Source: A37T11 sp964546645 (GTDB lineage: Bacteria; Bacteroidota; Bacteroidia; Sphingobacteriales; Sphingobacteriaceae). Taken from it: DNA of 40,750 nt. Positions 33,599-40,750 of the stretch are shown here, piece by piece. Below the pieces are notes generated by a model. The model was not told the DNA's origin and did not search any database. It saw only the letters and a list, made by a program, of their open reading frames with translations. Position 1 is the first letter of the stretch. Each line of letters begins with the position of its first letter. The position numbers were made by a program, and so were the translations under genes. The stretch covers positions 1 through 40,750 of the forward strand of contig CAZJKM010000015.1 of NCBI GenBank assembly GCA_964546645.1, given 5' to 3'.

Positions 33599-36466
33599 TT
33601 AATTCCCCGCTATACCATTAACAAAAGTATCTACAAAACCTAAAACCTTGTTTAATATCCGGTCTCCGATTTCTTTAGATTTCAAGACACTGGGCCGTCC
33701 TTCTATCCGAAGTGCTAAAACTTCCTTTCGTAAAGGTTCACGTTCAGCAAAAAGATAATTTTCTATCAATCGTTCTGTTTTTTCTTCGGATAGGTTTTCC
33801 GTTTTTATTAAGTCCTGGAGTGCTCTTTTCTGCTCTTCATTCCAGAATTTTTCAAATTCATCCGGAATAGTGTCTGTATCTTCAATATGCGGCAAGTTCT
33901 CCTGAATAAATTTCTCAATCAATTCTTTTTTACTTCTCAAAGTAACTTCCGTATTCAGCAGATTGGAAATCTCTTTTTCAATACCTTCCTTATCTTTAGC
34001 ACTGTGTTTTGATTTGTATTTAATCAACAACTGAATAATATAGGTAACGTTAATTGTGTCCCGTCTGATCAACTCCAGCTCAAAATCTATATCATTCAGA
34101 ATAGATGTTTTTTCAGGTGAATTAACAGGGTTGATTTTATCTTTTAAATCCAAATATTTGCTGGTGTAATCGGCAAAGAGCTGTTCTTCCATTTGCAGAT
34201 CATCCCAAGTAAACTCCGTATAATGGCTCATCTTTTTATGTAAGCGCATCAAGGCACGAAAGGCTAAGATAAATTGCAATTGCTCTTCTTCCGTGTACAG
34301 ACCATCTACTGCATCCACCTGTGGAACGATTTCCAACAGCTTTTGTGTTGCTTCATTAAATCTTTCTACATAGGTTTCATAAGGTTCAACGATAATCTCG
34401 TCGATTGCTTCCTTGTTGCTGAACAGGGCAATCGCTTCATCTGTTTTGTCTTTCAGATTCCGGAAACATACGACGTTTCCCTGCGTTTTATTCTTGTCCA
34501 GAATACGGTTGGTTCGGCTGAATGCTTGGATCAAACCGTGATATTGCAGGTTTTTATCTACATAAAGTGTATTCAAATATTTGCTGTCGAAGCCTGTCAA
34601 AAACATATTGGCCACCAAAAGAATATCCGTTTCGTTGTTTTTGGATTTTTTTGCTACGGCGTTGTAGTAGTTGTAAAACCCTTCGCTATCCTTAATATTT
34701 TGTTTTTCACTAAATATTTCGTTGAAATCCTGCACATAGGTTTCCAATATTTCTCTACGGTGTGGCGTATAGCCATATTCCGCCTGGGGTTCTGCTGCCA
34801 TACTTAATTGTGAATAAACAGCATCTTCCATCTCGTCTTCGTTTTGAGTAAAACTGAATATGGTTGTTATTTTCAAATCGTGTTCACCATTTAATTTTTT
34901 ACGTTTGAAAATTTGATAGTACTGAATAACCGAATTGATATCCTGTACACACATCATCGCACAGAATTTTCTGTTTTGGGTCTTTTGGTCGTGATATTGA
35001 ATGATGTAATCAACAATGGCTTCTTTGCGTTCAGGGGCCTCAAAAACTTCTGATTCATTGATTTGTTCCACTTTCAAATCAATGATGTGTTCTTTTTTCC
35101 TGAAAGTTCGGACATATTCTACCGAGAACTTTAACACATTATCATCACGTACCGCATCAGTAATCACATACTTATGCAGGCATTTTCCGAAGAGGCTGGC
35201 GGTGGTTTTCATGCCATCGGAATTCTTCTCTAAAATAGGTGTTCCGGTAAAACCAAACAGTTGGATATTGGTGAAATAACTAACAATATGCTTGTGGGTA
35301 TCGCCAAACTGTGAGCGATGGCATTCATCAAAAATAAACACCATTCTTTCGTCCTGAATGGTTCCCATTTTAAATAAATTTCTACCCGAAATGGCATTGT
35401 TTAATTTTTGAATGGTCGTAACGATAATTTTTACATTCGGATCATTGATTTTTCGGATAAGGTCATCCGTATTGGTGGCAGAACTTACTGAACCTTTGCT
35501 GAATTTATCATATTCCTGATTGGTTTGATAATCCAGATCTTTTCTGTCTACGACAAAGACCACTTTTTTGATTGCGGGAATTTTAGATAAAATCTGACTT
35601 GCTTTGAAACTCGTCAGGGTTTTTCCGCTTCCTGTAGTATGCCAGATATAGCCGTTTTTTTCTACGTTGTAACCGTTTAAGCGTTCATTTTCGGTTACCT
35701 TTTTGATAATGCTTTCTACTGCATAATATTGATATGGACGAAGCACCATCAACCGTTTATCGGTTTCGTTGAGTACAATGTATTTGCATATCATTTTACT
35801 GACGTGGCACGGTTCTAAGAACGTGTCGGTAAAACCATTGAGAATATTATTCAAAGGATTGTTGTACTCATCCGTCCAGTGAAAAGTTTGGAGAAACTCC
35901 GGAGTATGGAACCCAAAATTACTATAATACTTCGTGTTTATCCCATTACTAATAATGAATAATTGGACATAATGAAACAATGCTTTACCCGAATTATAAC
36001 TATGTTTTTGATAACGGTTGATTTGGTTAAAGGCTTCCTTCATTTCCAAACCTCGCCGCTTCAATTCTATTTGTACCAGAGGCAGTCCGTTAATCAGAAG
36101 TGTAACATCATAACGATTTTGATATTTCCCTTCCTGTGTAATCTGATTGGTTACCTGATATTCATTCTGGCACCAATGTTCTACATTCAGAAATTCGAAA
36201 TAAAGATTATCTCCATTATCCCGGATGATATGGTGCTTCTTTTCACGTAAGGTTTTTGCTTTTTCAAATACAGAACCTTTGTTGAGGACATTCAATACTT
36301 TTTCAAATTCACCGTCGCTGAATTGTATATGGTTATGCTTTTCTAATTGCGTTTTCAGGTTTGCCAATAAAGCTTTTTCATCAGCAATGGTAATATATTT
36401 ATATCCCAGTTTTTGTAACTGGGCAATGAGTAGTTCTTCTAAAATTTGTTCGGACTGTTTGCTCAT
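33599..36466 (-). CDS. hsdR: Type I restriction enzyme, R subunit HsdR, 955 aa
   Basis: Motor and nuclease subunit of a type I restriction-modification complex. The N-terminal PD-(D/E)xK nuclease is visible as Asp120 and ELK with Glu134 and Lys136 (YDVTLLINGLPLVQIELKRR), followed by QxxxY at 147-151. The SF2 helicase core has Walker A TTGSGKT at 277-283, DECH at 380-383 (FIFDECHRSQFG) and TGTP at 407-410 (LFGFTGTPI), then VANMFLTGFDSKYLNTLYVDK and QAFSRTNRI. The C-terminal helical region is long and charged, suited to HsdM/HsdS contact. Length is usual. It ends 29 bases from the convergent lpxB and is the last gene of the island's minus-strand run. Codons are AT-rich compared with lpxB, a sign of transfer. 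Confidence 0.95.
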   Translation of the reverse strand: MSKQSEQILEELLIAQLQKLGYKYITIADEKALLANLKTQLEKHNHIQFSDGEFEKVLNVLNKGSVFEKAKTLREKKHHIIRDNGDNLYFEFLNVEHWCQNEYQVTNQITQEGKYQNRYDVTLLINGLPLVQIELKRRGLEMKEAFNQINRYQKHSYNSGKALFHYVQLFIISNGINTKYYSNFGFHTPEFLQTFHWTDEYNNPLNNILNGFTDTFLEPCHVSKMICKYIVLNETDKRLMVLRPYQYYAVESIIKKVTENERLNGYNVEKNGYIWHTTGSGKTLTSFKASQILSKIPAIKKVVFVVDRKDLDYQTNQEYDKFSKGSVSSATNTDDLIRKINDPNVKIIVTTIQKLNNAISGRNLFKMGTIQDERMVFIFDECHRSQFGDTHKHIVSYFTNIQLFGFTGTPILEKNSDGMKTTASLFGKCLHKYVITDAVRDDNVLKFSVEYVRTFRKKEHIIDLKVEQINESEVFEAPERKEAIVDYIIQYHDQKTQNRKFCAMMCVQDINSVIQYYQIFKRKKLNGEHDLKITTIFSFTQNEDEMEDAVYSQLSMAAEPQAEYGYTPHRREILETYVQDFNEIFSEKQNIKDSEGFYNYYNAVAKKSKNNETDILLVANMFLTGFDSKYLNTLYVDKNLQYHGLIQAFSRTNRILDKNKTQGNVVCFRNLKDKTDEAIALFSNKEAIDEIIVEPYETYVERFNEATQKLLEIVPQVDAVDGLYTEEEQLQFILAFRALMRLHKKMSHYTEFTWDDLQMEEQLFADYTSKYLDLKDKINPVNSPEKTSILNDIDFELELIRRDTINVTYIIQLLIKYKSKHSAKDKEGIEKEISNLLNTEVTLRSKKELIEKFIQENLPHIEDTDTIPDEFEKFWNEEQKRALQDLIKTENLSEEKTERLIENYLFAEREPLRKEVLALRIEGRPSVLKSKEIGDRILNKVLGFVDTFVNGIAGN

Positions 36467-36501
36467 TTAATCGACTGAATTATCTTTATGGAGATAGAAA
36501 T

Positions 36502-37617
36502 TTATACCCTTACCAACCGCATCAGTGGTTCAAAGGAATAGAGTGCCGGTCTTCTTCCCGAAGCAGCTTCTTTTTGTATTAAATACCTTCCGTCTATTAA
36601 TTTTTTAATAACTCCTGTGACAGTCGCAGCGGGGATTTGTGTTGTGCTTACGAATTTATTATTCCGGAAAACGGGATTGGTAAAAATAAAATCAAGAACA
36701 ACAACGCTCCATTTGGAAGAAAGTAAATCAGTAAATTCTGCTTTCATATCTTCATACAAATTTCTAATGCGTTCTGCTATCTCTAGATTTCGCGTTGCCT
36801 GTTGCTGAACTGCGATCAGGAAAAACTTTATCCATTCATTCCAATCGTTGTTTTTAGATACATTCCTCATCGCTTCTATGTATTCGTCTTTATGTTCCTC
36901 AAAATACCCACTGATATAAAAATGAGGTTGGGATAAAACACCGGATTTCCACAATAAAAGCGTGATGATCATTCTTCCTATTCTGCCGTTTCCATCCTGA
37001 AAGGGGTGTAATGCTTCAAACTCCACGTGAGCTACACCGGTTTTTATCAATGCAGGAGAAGGATTGTTTTCTATATAATTGATCAGGTCGTATAAACCAT
37101 CATTTAATTTTTCGGGGCTTATTGGTATAAATTGAATTTTTTTAGCTGCACGATCCGCCAAAAAGTTTTGTTCTTTTTTAAATTCTCCAGGAGACTTTAC
37201 GGCTCCTCTGCCATGAAACAACAATTGCTGGTGCATTTGTTTGATGAAGCTGAGTGAAAAATTATATCCGTCCTGTAAAGCCAACTGGGCATTTTTCAGT
37301 GCTCTTTGATACAAAATAGTTTCTACCACATCTGCTCTTGCATTTTCTGAAAGACCACCGTCACTATCCGCCTCATATTGCAGAATTTCATCAATTGTAC
37401 TGATTGTGCCCTCTATTCTGGAAGATAAAACCGCCTCCTGATTCCGAAGTGGCGCCAACAATAATTCACTGTTATGCAAATTTTTAATCATTTGGTCAAA
37501 CCGGGCCAAAGTCTCCGTTGCACTGATCAATTCCTGTATAAAAGACTCATAATTGATGTTGTCTGGTGGAAATCGGTCATAATGATAAGTTACTGCATTG
37601 TCTAAATTAACATCCAT
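36502..37617 (-). CDS. Fic-family protein (AMP-transferase type) with winged-helix C-terminus, 371 aa
   Basis: The full Fic motif HPFQDGNGRIGR lies at residues 204-215, with the catalytic His and all phosphate-binding residues present. The N-terminal region carries the inhibitory helix motif SSRIEG at 65-70 (S/T-x-x-x-E-G), marking a self-inhibited class II Fic; a Fic_N-like region precedes it. The C-terminal third (TQIPAATVTGVIKKLIDGRYL) looks like a winged-helix DNA-binding domain, so autoregulation is possible. Fic proteins usually AMPylate protein hydroxyls. The frame extends to 37677 but the ATG at 37617 gives the usual start. It sits between the recombinase and hsdR in the restriction island, all on one strand. 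Whether it targets the host, phage or the RM complex is unknown. Confidence 0.92.
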   Translation of the reverse strand: MDVNLDNAVTYHYDRFPPDNINYESFIQELISATETLARFDQMIKNLHNSELLLAPLRNQEAVLSSRIEGTISTIDEILQYEADSDGGLSENARADVVETILYQRALKNAQLALQDGYNFSLSFIKQMHQQLLFHGRGAVKSPGEFKKEQNFLADRAAKKIQFIPISPEKLNDGLYDLINYIENNPSPALIKTGVAHVEFEALHPFQDGNGRIGRMIITLLLWKSGVLSQPHFYISGYFEEHKDEYIEAMRNVSKNNDWNEWIKFFLIAVQQQATRNLEIAERIRNLYEDMKAEFTDLLSSKWSVVVLDFIFTNPVFRNNKFVSTTQIPAATVTGVIKKLIDGRYLIQKEAASGRRPALYSFEPLMRLVRV

Positions 37618-37636
37618 TTTACTTATTTTGTCTACA

Positions 37637-37644
37637 CAAATATA
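37637..37644 (-). promoter_or_regulatory. Candidate -7 box (TATATTTG) before the fic gene
   Basis: On the minus strand the sequence fits TAnnTTTG exactly, 19 bases before the fic ATG, implying a very short leader. Two TTTG elements lie upstream, the farther at 14 bases, less than the usual 19-21, so the -33 element is uncertain. If real, fic and hsdR have their own promoter apart from int. Confidence 0.35.
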
Positions 37645-37761
37645 TAAAAGTAGGCAAACAAAGTCGATTGATTTCAATAATAGCTAAAATTATAAAAACA
37701 AATTGTTTTGTATTCAAAAACTGTAATCAACATATCTCTGCTACAACATTCTGTAGAAAAA

Positions 37762-37814
37762 CGAAGACAAATACTTTTATATTCAAAAATTGAATACAAA
37801 AGTATTTGTCTTCG
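37762..37814. repeat. 25-bp near-perfect hairpin between int and fic
   Basis: Bases 37762-37786 pair with 37790-37814 (24 of 25 matches, the exception G-T-like) around a three-base AAA loop; the centre reads ATTCAAAAATTGAAT. A related motif, GTATTCAAAAACTG, occurs at about 37710-37723. Placed after the recombinase stop and before fic on the same strand, it could terminate int, form an operator or serve as a recombinase site. The T tract expected of an intrinsic terminator is absent. Confidence 0.85.
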
Positions 37815-37863
37815 GAATCGTGTTCAAAACGGAAGCATATAACTTATAATCCTCGGTTCGTAA

Positions 37864-38790
37864 CTACCTCAACGCTTTAAACATCTGCTCAATGGCTTTC
37901 TTCTTCTGCTCCATATTTGGGTGGACATAGAGATTCAAGGTCGTACTGATATTAGAGTGTCCCAACAGCACACTTACCGTTTTATAGTCGCATTTACTCT
38001 CAATACATCTGGTTGCAAAGCTATGCCGTAATCCATGGAATTTAATTTCGGGGATTTCTAAATATTTCATCAGGTTTTTGTAATAGCTTCTGTACGTTCG
38101 TGGTTCAGTGGGTTTGGAATCATTAGTTAAAACAAAAAAAGTAGGATTTACGATTTTCTTAAACGGTTTCAACATGCGTAATAAATCACGGCTCATCGGA
38201 ATTTCCCTAATAGAGTTTTTGGTTTTGGGTGTATCGAGGAGAAGTTCGGTTCGGCGTCTCCTGTCTTCTATCACATAAATTCGCTGAATGGTTTTGCGGA
38301 CGTGGATAATGCTATTGTCGGTGTCCACATCTTCCCAGGTCAAAGCACAGATTTCGCCGATTCGCATTCCTGAGGAAAGACAAATATAAACACCCAGGTT
38401 CCGAAACGTAAAGTGCTCCTGGATATAGTTCATTACTTTTTTTTGATGTGTTCTCGAAAGCACTTCAATATGCTGACTTTCCCGAACAGTGGGATATTGA
38501 ATTTCAAAAGGTTCATAAGAAATCCATTTGTTTTTGGCTCCGAATTTCAGTGCCATTTTCAGTACGATGAGAATATCTTTGACACTTTTCTGGCTTAAAC
38601 CCTGTTCAAGCTTTCGGAACACAAAAGCCTGTACATCTGCCTCTTCAATCTCTAGTTTATCGCCAAATACGGGTAACAAATGGTTTTCAAGCAGTAGGGC
38701 ATAAGCCGAAAAACTGGATTTTTTTACATACTGTTTTTTGTCTGCTTTCCACAATTCCACGATTTGCGCGAATGATTTTTTAGTTGCCAT
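37864..38790 (-). CDS. Tyrosine recombinase/integrase next to hsdS, 308 aa
   Basis: Site-specific recombinase with an N-terminal SAM-like core-binding domain (FAQIVELWKADKKQYVKKSS to ALKFGAKNKWI) and a C-terminal catalytic domain. All catalytic residues are seen: Arg143 (SSGMRIGEICALTW), Lys189 (TPKTKNSIREIP), His252 and Arg255 (HGLRHSFAT), His278 (LLGHSNISTT) and Tyr288 (LNLYVHP). The start is ATG at 38790, preceded by AAAGGAATTT; an in-frame alternative at 38820 is less usual. Known role of such neighbours: inversion of hsdS segments in phase-variable type I systems. It lies between the silent hsdS copy and fic, and is the likely inversion enzyme for the 55-bp repeats. Confidence 0.93.
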   Translation of the reverse strand: MATKKSFAQIVELWKADKKQYVKKSSFSAYALLLENHLLPVFGDKLEIEEADVQAFVFRKLEQGLSQKSVKDILIVLKMALKFGAKNKWISYEPFEIQYPTVRESQHIEVLSRTHQKKVMNYIQEHFTFRNLGVYICLSSGMRIGEICALTWEDVDTDNSIIHVRKTIQRIYVIEDRRRRTELLLDTPKTKNSIREIPMSRDLLRMLKPFKKIVNPTFFVLTNDSKPTEPRTYRSYYKNLMKYLEIPEIKFHGLRHSFATRCIESKCDYKTVSVLLGHSNISTTLNLYVHPNMEQKKKAIEQMFKALR

Positions 38791-38858
38791 AAATTCCTTT
38801 GTTTTAAGATTAAAAAGCAAGTTAAAGTCTTTGTTAATGATAATCTTCCAGAAGTCAA

Positions 38859-38883
38859 ATTAGGGGAGTTTTTACTCCCTAAT
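38859..38883. repeat. Short imperfect hairpin before the silent hsdS copy
   Basis: ATTAGGGGAG at 38859-38868 pairs with CTCCCTAAT at 38875-38883, one G bulged, around a six-base loop. It lies in the gap between the divergent int and plus-strand hsdS. It could be a weak terminator or part of a recombination site; there is nothing to decide between them. Confidence 0.45.
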
Positions 38884-38892
38884 CTATATTAA

Positions 38893-40041
38893 GGAGATGA
38901 AATTTCTGATGTTCCTAATTTGAGATTTCCTGGATTTGAGGGTGAGTGGGAAACGAAGAAGTTGGGAGAGATTGCTACGTTTTCAAAGGGAAAAGGAATT
39001 TCTAAAAGTGATATAGAAGAAAATGGAATTATTGAATGTATAAGATATGGCGAACTCTATACACATTACAGAGAAGTTATCAATGAAATAAAATCCAAGA
39101 CTAATGTAAATACATCGACTTTAGTCTTAAGTGAAATGAATGACGTCATAATTCCTGCTTCTGGCGAAACAACAATCGATATTGCAACAGCTTCCTGTGT
39201 CTTGAAATCTGGGATTGCACTAGGAGGTGATTTGAATATCATTAAGACTAAGAATAATGGAATCTTTTTGTCTTATTATCTAAACAGTAAAAAGAAAATG
39301 GAAATAGCTAATTTAGCACAAGGTATTTCCGTAGTACATCTATATTCAAGTCAACTAGCTTCTCTTTCTTTAAGTCTACCAAAGCTCAATGAGCAAAATA
39401 GAATTTCTTCATTTTTGGCTTTACTTGACGAAAGAATTCAAACCCAAAACAAAATAATTGAACAATTAGAAACCTTAATCCAGGAACTCCGAAATCAAAT
39501 ATTCAAACGAAAGAGGAGGTTTACAGATACAGATGGGAAAGATTTTTCTGACTGGAAAAAAGTAAAAATTGGCGATATATTGAAAATAGGTAATGGTAAA
39601 GATTACAAACATTTGCAATCTGGTGAGATTCCTGTATTTGGTACTGGTGGTTTTATGACTTTGGTTAATGACCATCTTTATGATGGTGAAACCGTTTGTA
39701 TTGGACGCAAAGGCACAATTGACAAACCTATATACCATGAGGGTAAACTTTGGACTGTAGATACATTATTTTATACACACTCATTTCAATCTTGTATTCC
39801 AAAATTCATATTTCACCTTTTTCAGACAATTAATTGGTTGGAATATAATGAAGCATCAGGAGTACCAAGTTTATCCAAAACAACTATAGAAAAAATCGGT
39901 TTGCAAATTCCTTCAATAGAAGAACAAGAAAGAATAGCATCTTTTCTATCCAAAGTTGACCAAAAAAATCAAATTGAAAAAGCAATTTTAGAGCAACTGG
40001 AAATGCAAAAGAAATACATGTTACAGCAAATGTTTATATAG
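38893..40041 (+). CDS. hsdS: Type I restriction specificity subunit HsdS, probably silent inverted copy
   Basis: Contains both target-recognition domains: the family start VPNLRFPGFEGEWETKKLGE, TRD1 to about residue 160 (numbered from the TTG at 38920), the central conserved helix SSFLALLDERIQTQNKIIEQ, TRD2 from about KVKIGDILKIGNGKD, and the closing IPSIEEQERIASFLSKVDQK helix. The reading frame is open from 38893, after a TAA at 38890-38892, but has no ATG; the HsdS-like sequence begins upstream of the TTG at 38920, so the first codons are coding-like without a start. An ATG at 38897 is in another frame and stops after eight codons. With no hsdM upstream, this looks like a donor cassette that is not translated, or only weakly from TTG. 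Confidence 0.82.
   Translation, partial: GDEISDVPNLRFPGFEGEWETKKLGEIATFSKGKGISKSDIEENGIIECIRYGELYTHYREVINEIKSKTNVNTSTLVLSEMNDVIIPASGETTIDIATASCVLKSGIALGGDLNIIKTKNNGIFLSYYLNSKKKMEIANLAQGISVVHLYSSQLASLSLSLPKLNEQNRISSFLALLDERIQTQNKIIEQLETLIQELRNQIFKRKRRFTDTDGKDFSDWKKVKIGDILKIGNGKDYKHLQSGEIPVFGTGGFMTLVNDHLYDGETVCIGRKGTIDKPIYHEGKLWTVDTLFYTHSFQSCIPKFIFHLFQTINWLEYNEASGVPSLSKTTIEKIGLQIPSIEEQERIASFLSKVDQKNQIEKAILEQLEMQKKYMLQQMFI
39405..39459. repeat. Inverted repeat, left arm (55 bp, central region of hsdS)
   Basis: This 55-base stretch, beginning TTCTTCATTTTTGGCTTTAC, is the exact reverse complement of 40696-40750. It encodes the central conserved helix SSFLALLDERIQTQNKI of the plus-strand hsdS, directly between TRD1 and TRD2. 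Identity stops after 55 bases on the inner side. It is the expected crossover site for recombinase-driven inversion. Confidence 0.95.
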
Positions 40042-40044
40042 AAT

Positions 40045-40750
40045 TTATACAAACATTTTTTGCAGTAAAAACTTTTTCTGTTCTTCTAATTTATTCAAAA
40101 ATTGGGTTTCTATATCTATTTTCATATCAATAGATGAAAGGTAATCAGCAATCTTTTTTTGTTCTTCGATGCAAGGTAAATCAAATTTAATTCTCGCAAA
40201 ATTCTCGTAGAAAAGATAGTCCCTTACTCCTCCTTCGACATTTCTTAGAACTTCTTTATTAAAAAAACCCGTCTTTAGATATTGAAATAGAAAATTGTTA
40301 TTTACAGATTTCTCTGTTCTAAAGCAAACATATAATGAACTGATAATAATATTCTCCAAATTTCCACTGTAACCAATAGAACCAACATTTATTCTGGCAG
40401 GATTATACGCAAAGGTGTTCTTATCAATTATTTTGTATAATTTAATATCGTAGCCTCTACCTTCGCTATCAACTCCCTCAAACTGCTCACTTTGCGGAAC
40501 GAATCCTAACTTATTATTTATAGAATAAACAGGTAGTTTTTCGTTATTTTTATTTCTCTTATTTATTAGAGTTGTCACATCTCCTAATTTCTTTGTCTTC
40601 CAGTCCCTGTAGTTATCTCCGCTTGCATTTTTGAATCTTAATTGACCAGAAAAAATTCTTTTGGTAATGGTAATTTTTAATACGTTTAATTCCTTAATTA
40701 TTTTGTTTTGGGTTTGAATTCTTTCGTCAAGTAAAGCCAAAAATGAAGAA
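40045..40750 (-). CDS. hsdS: Type I restriction specificity subunit HsdS, C-terminal half (5' end outside window)
   Basis: The visible part reads SSFLALLDERIQTQNKIIKE, then the second TRD (RFKNASGDNYRDWKTKKLGDV onward; VPQSEQFEGVDSEGRGYD; VEGGVRDYLFYENFARIKFD) and the closing helix LPCIEEQKKIADYLSSIDMK to KMFV. The frame is open to the right edge of the window, so TRD1 and the start lie beyond it. It runs on the same strand as int, fic and hsdR, which makes it the likely expressed hsdS, with hsdM further right. Its TRD2 differs from that of the opposing copy. The two genes end only three bases apart, tail to tail. Confidence 0.85.
   Translation of the reverse strand, partial: SSFLALLDERIQTQNKIIKELNVLKITITKRIFSGQLRFKNASGDNYRDWKTKKLGDVTTLINKRNKNNEKLPVYSINNKLGFVPQSEQFEGVDSEGRGYDIKLYKIIDKNTFAYNPARINVGSIGYSGNLENIIISSLYVCFRTEKSVNNNFLFQYLKTGFFNKEVLRNVEGGVRDYLFYENFARIKFDLPCIEEQKKIADYLSSIDMKIDIETQFLNKLEEQKKFLLQKMFV
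40696..40750. repeat. Inverted repeat, right arm (55 bp visible, may continue beyond window)
   Basis: Exact reverse complement of 39405-39459, lying in the minus-strand hsdS at the same coding position. The match reaches the last base of the window, so the true repeat may be longer. The 1,236 bases between the arms hold the two opposing TRD2-coding segments. Confidence 0.95.

Noticed and set aside
38897..38923. ATG with AAGGAG just before it as a start for the plus-strand hsdS
   Set aside because: This frame stops after eight codons and is not the HsdS frame, and the AAGGAG is too close to the ATG to act as a normal ribosome-binding site.

Overview
The window reads as a chromosomal segment of a Bacteroidota bacterium, most likely near Chitinophagaceae or Sphingobacteriaceae (family-level placement is a guess). 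Supporting signs are a lipobox-bearing TamA homologue of the TamL type next to a 1,722-residue TamB, weak or absent Shine-Dalgarno sequences, several TAnnTTTG-like -7 boxes, and a surE / small membrane protein / lpxB order. No rRNA, tRNA, CRISPR array or insertion sequence was recognised.

Region 1 (1-8490) is housekeeping: tamL (partial) and tamB on the minus strand, a 402-base divergent gap, then acs (acetyl-CoA synthetase) and a CsbD-like stress protein closed by a clear intrinsic terminator.

Region 2 (8600-29998) is a roughly 21-kb surface-polysaccharide locus in four strand blocks: (+) initiating sugar-phosphate transferase and a GT4; (-) GT4, GNAT acetyltransferase, polysaccharide deacetylase, APS kinase, sulfotransferase, amidohydrolase; (+) methyltransferase, SPASM-type radical SAM, B12-type radical SAM, second methyltransferase; (-) nucleotidyltransferase-fold protein, O-antigen ligase/polymerase, DUF1972 glycosyltransferase, GT4, GT2, a second polymerase-like membrane protein, Wzx-type flippase, GT2. 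The set fits a Wzx/Wzy-style glycan that is probably sulfated (APS kinase makes PAPS, the neighbouring sulfotransferase can use it), deacetylated and acetylated. What the radical SAM/methyltransferase block makes is unknown. No Wza/Wzc-type export genes are in the window.

Region 3 (30111-33569) holds an SMP-30/gluconolactonase-like protein, surE, a small membrane protein and lpxB. Immediately before lpxB lie fourteen back-to-back degenerate 21-bp repeats (32152-32445), the most unusual non-coding structure here.

Region 4 (33599-40750, end of window) is an AT-rich type I restriction-modification island: hsdR, a Fic protein and a tyrosine recombinase on the minus strand, then two hsdS sequences facing each other. 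A perfect 55-bp inverted repeat (39405-39459 and 40696-40750, cut by the window end) sits at the central conserved helix of both hsdS copies, so inversion would exchange the second target-recognition domain. The plus-strand copy lacks an in-frame ATG and looks like a silent cassette. The expressed hsdS and hsdM probably lie just beyond the right edge. This phase-variable system, with an embedded Fic enzyme and a 25-bp hairpin between int and fic, is the strongest candidate for an exciting system, although invertible hsdS loci as a class are known.
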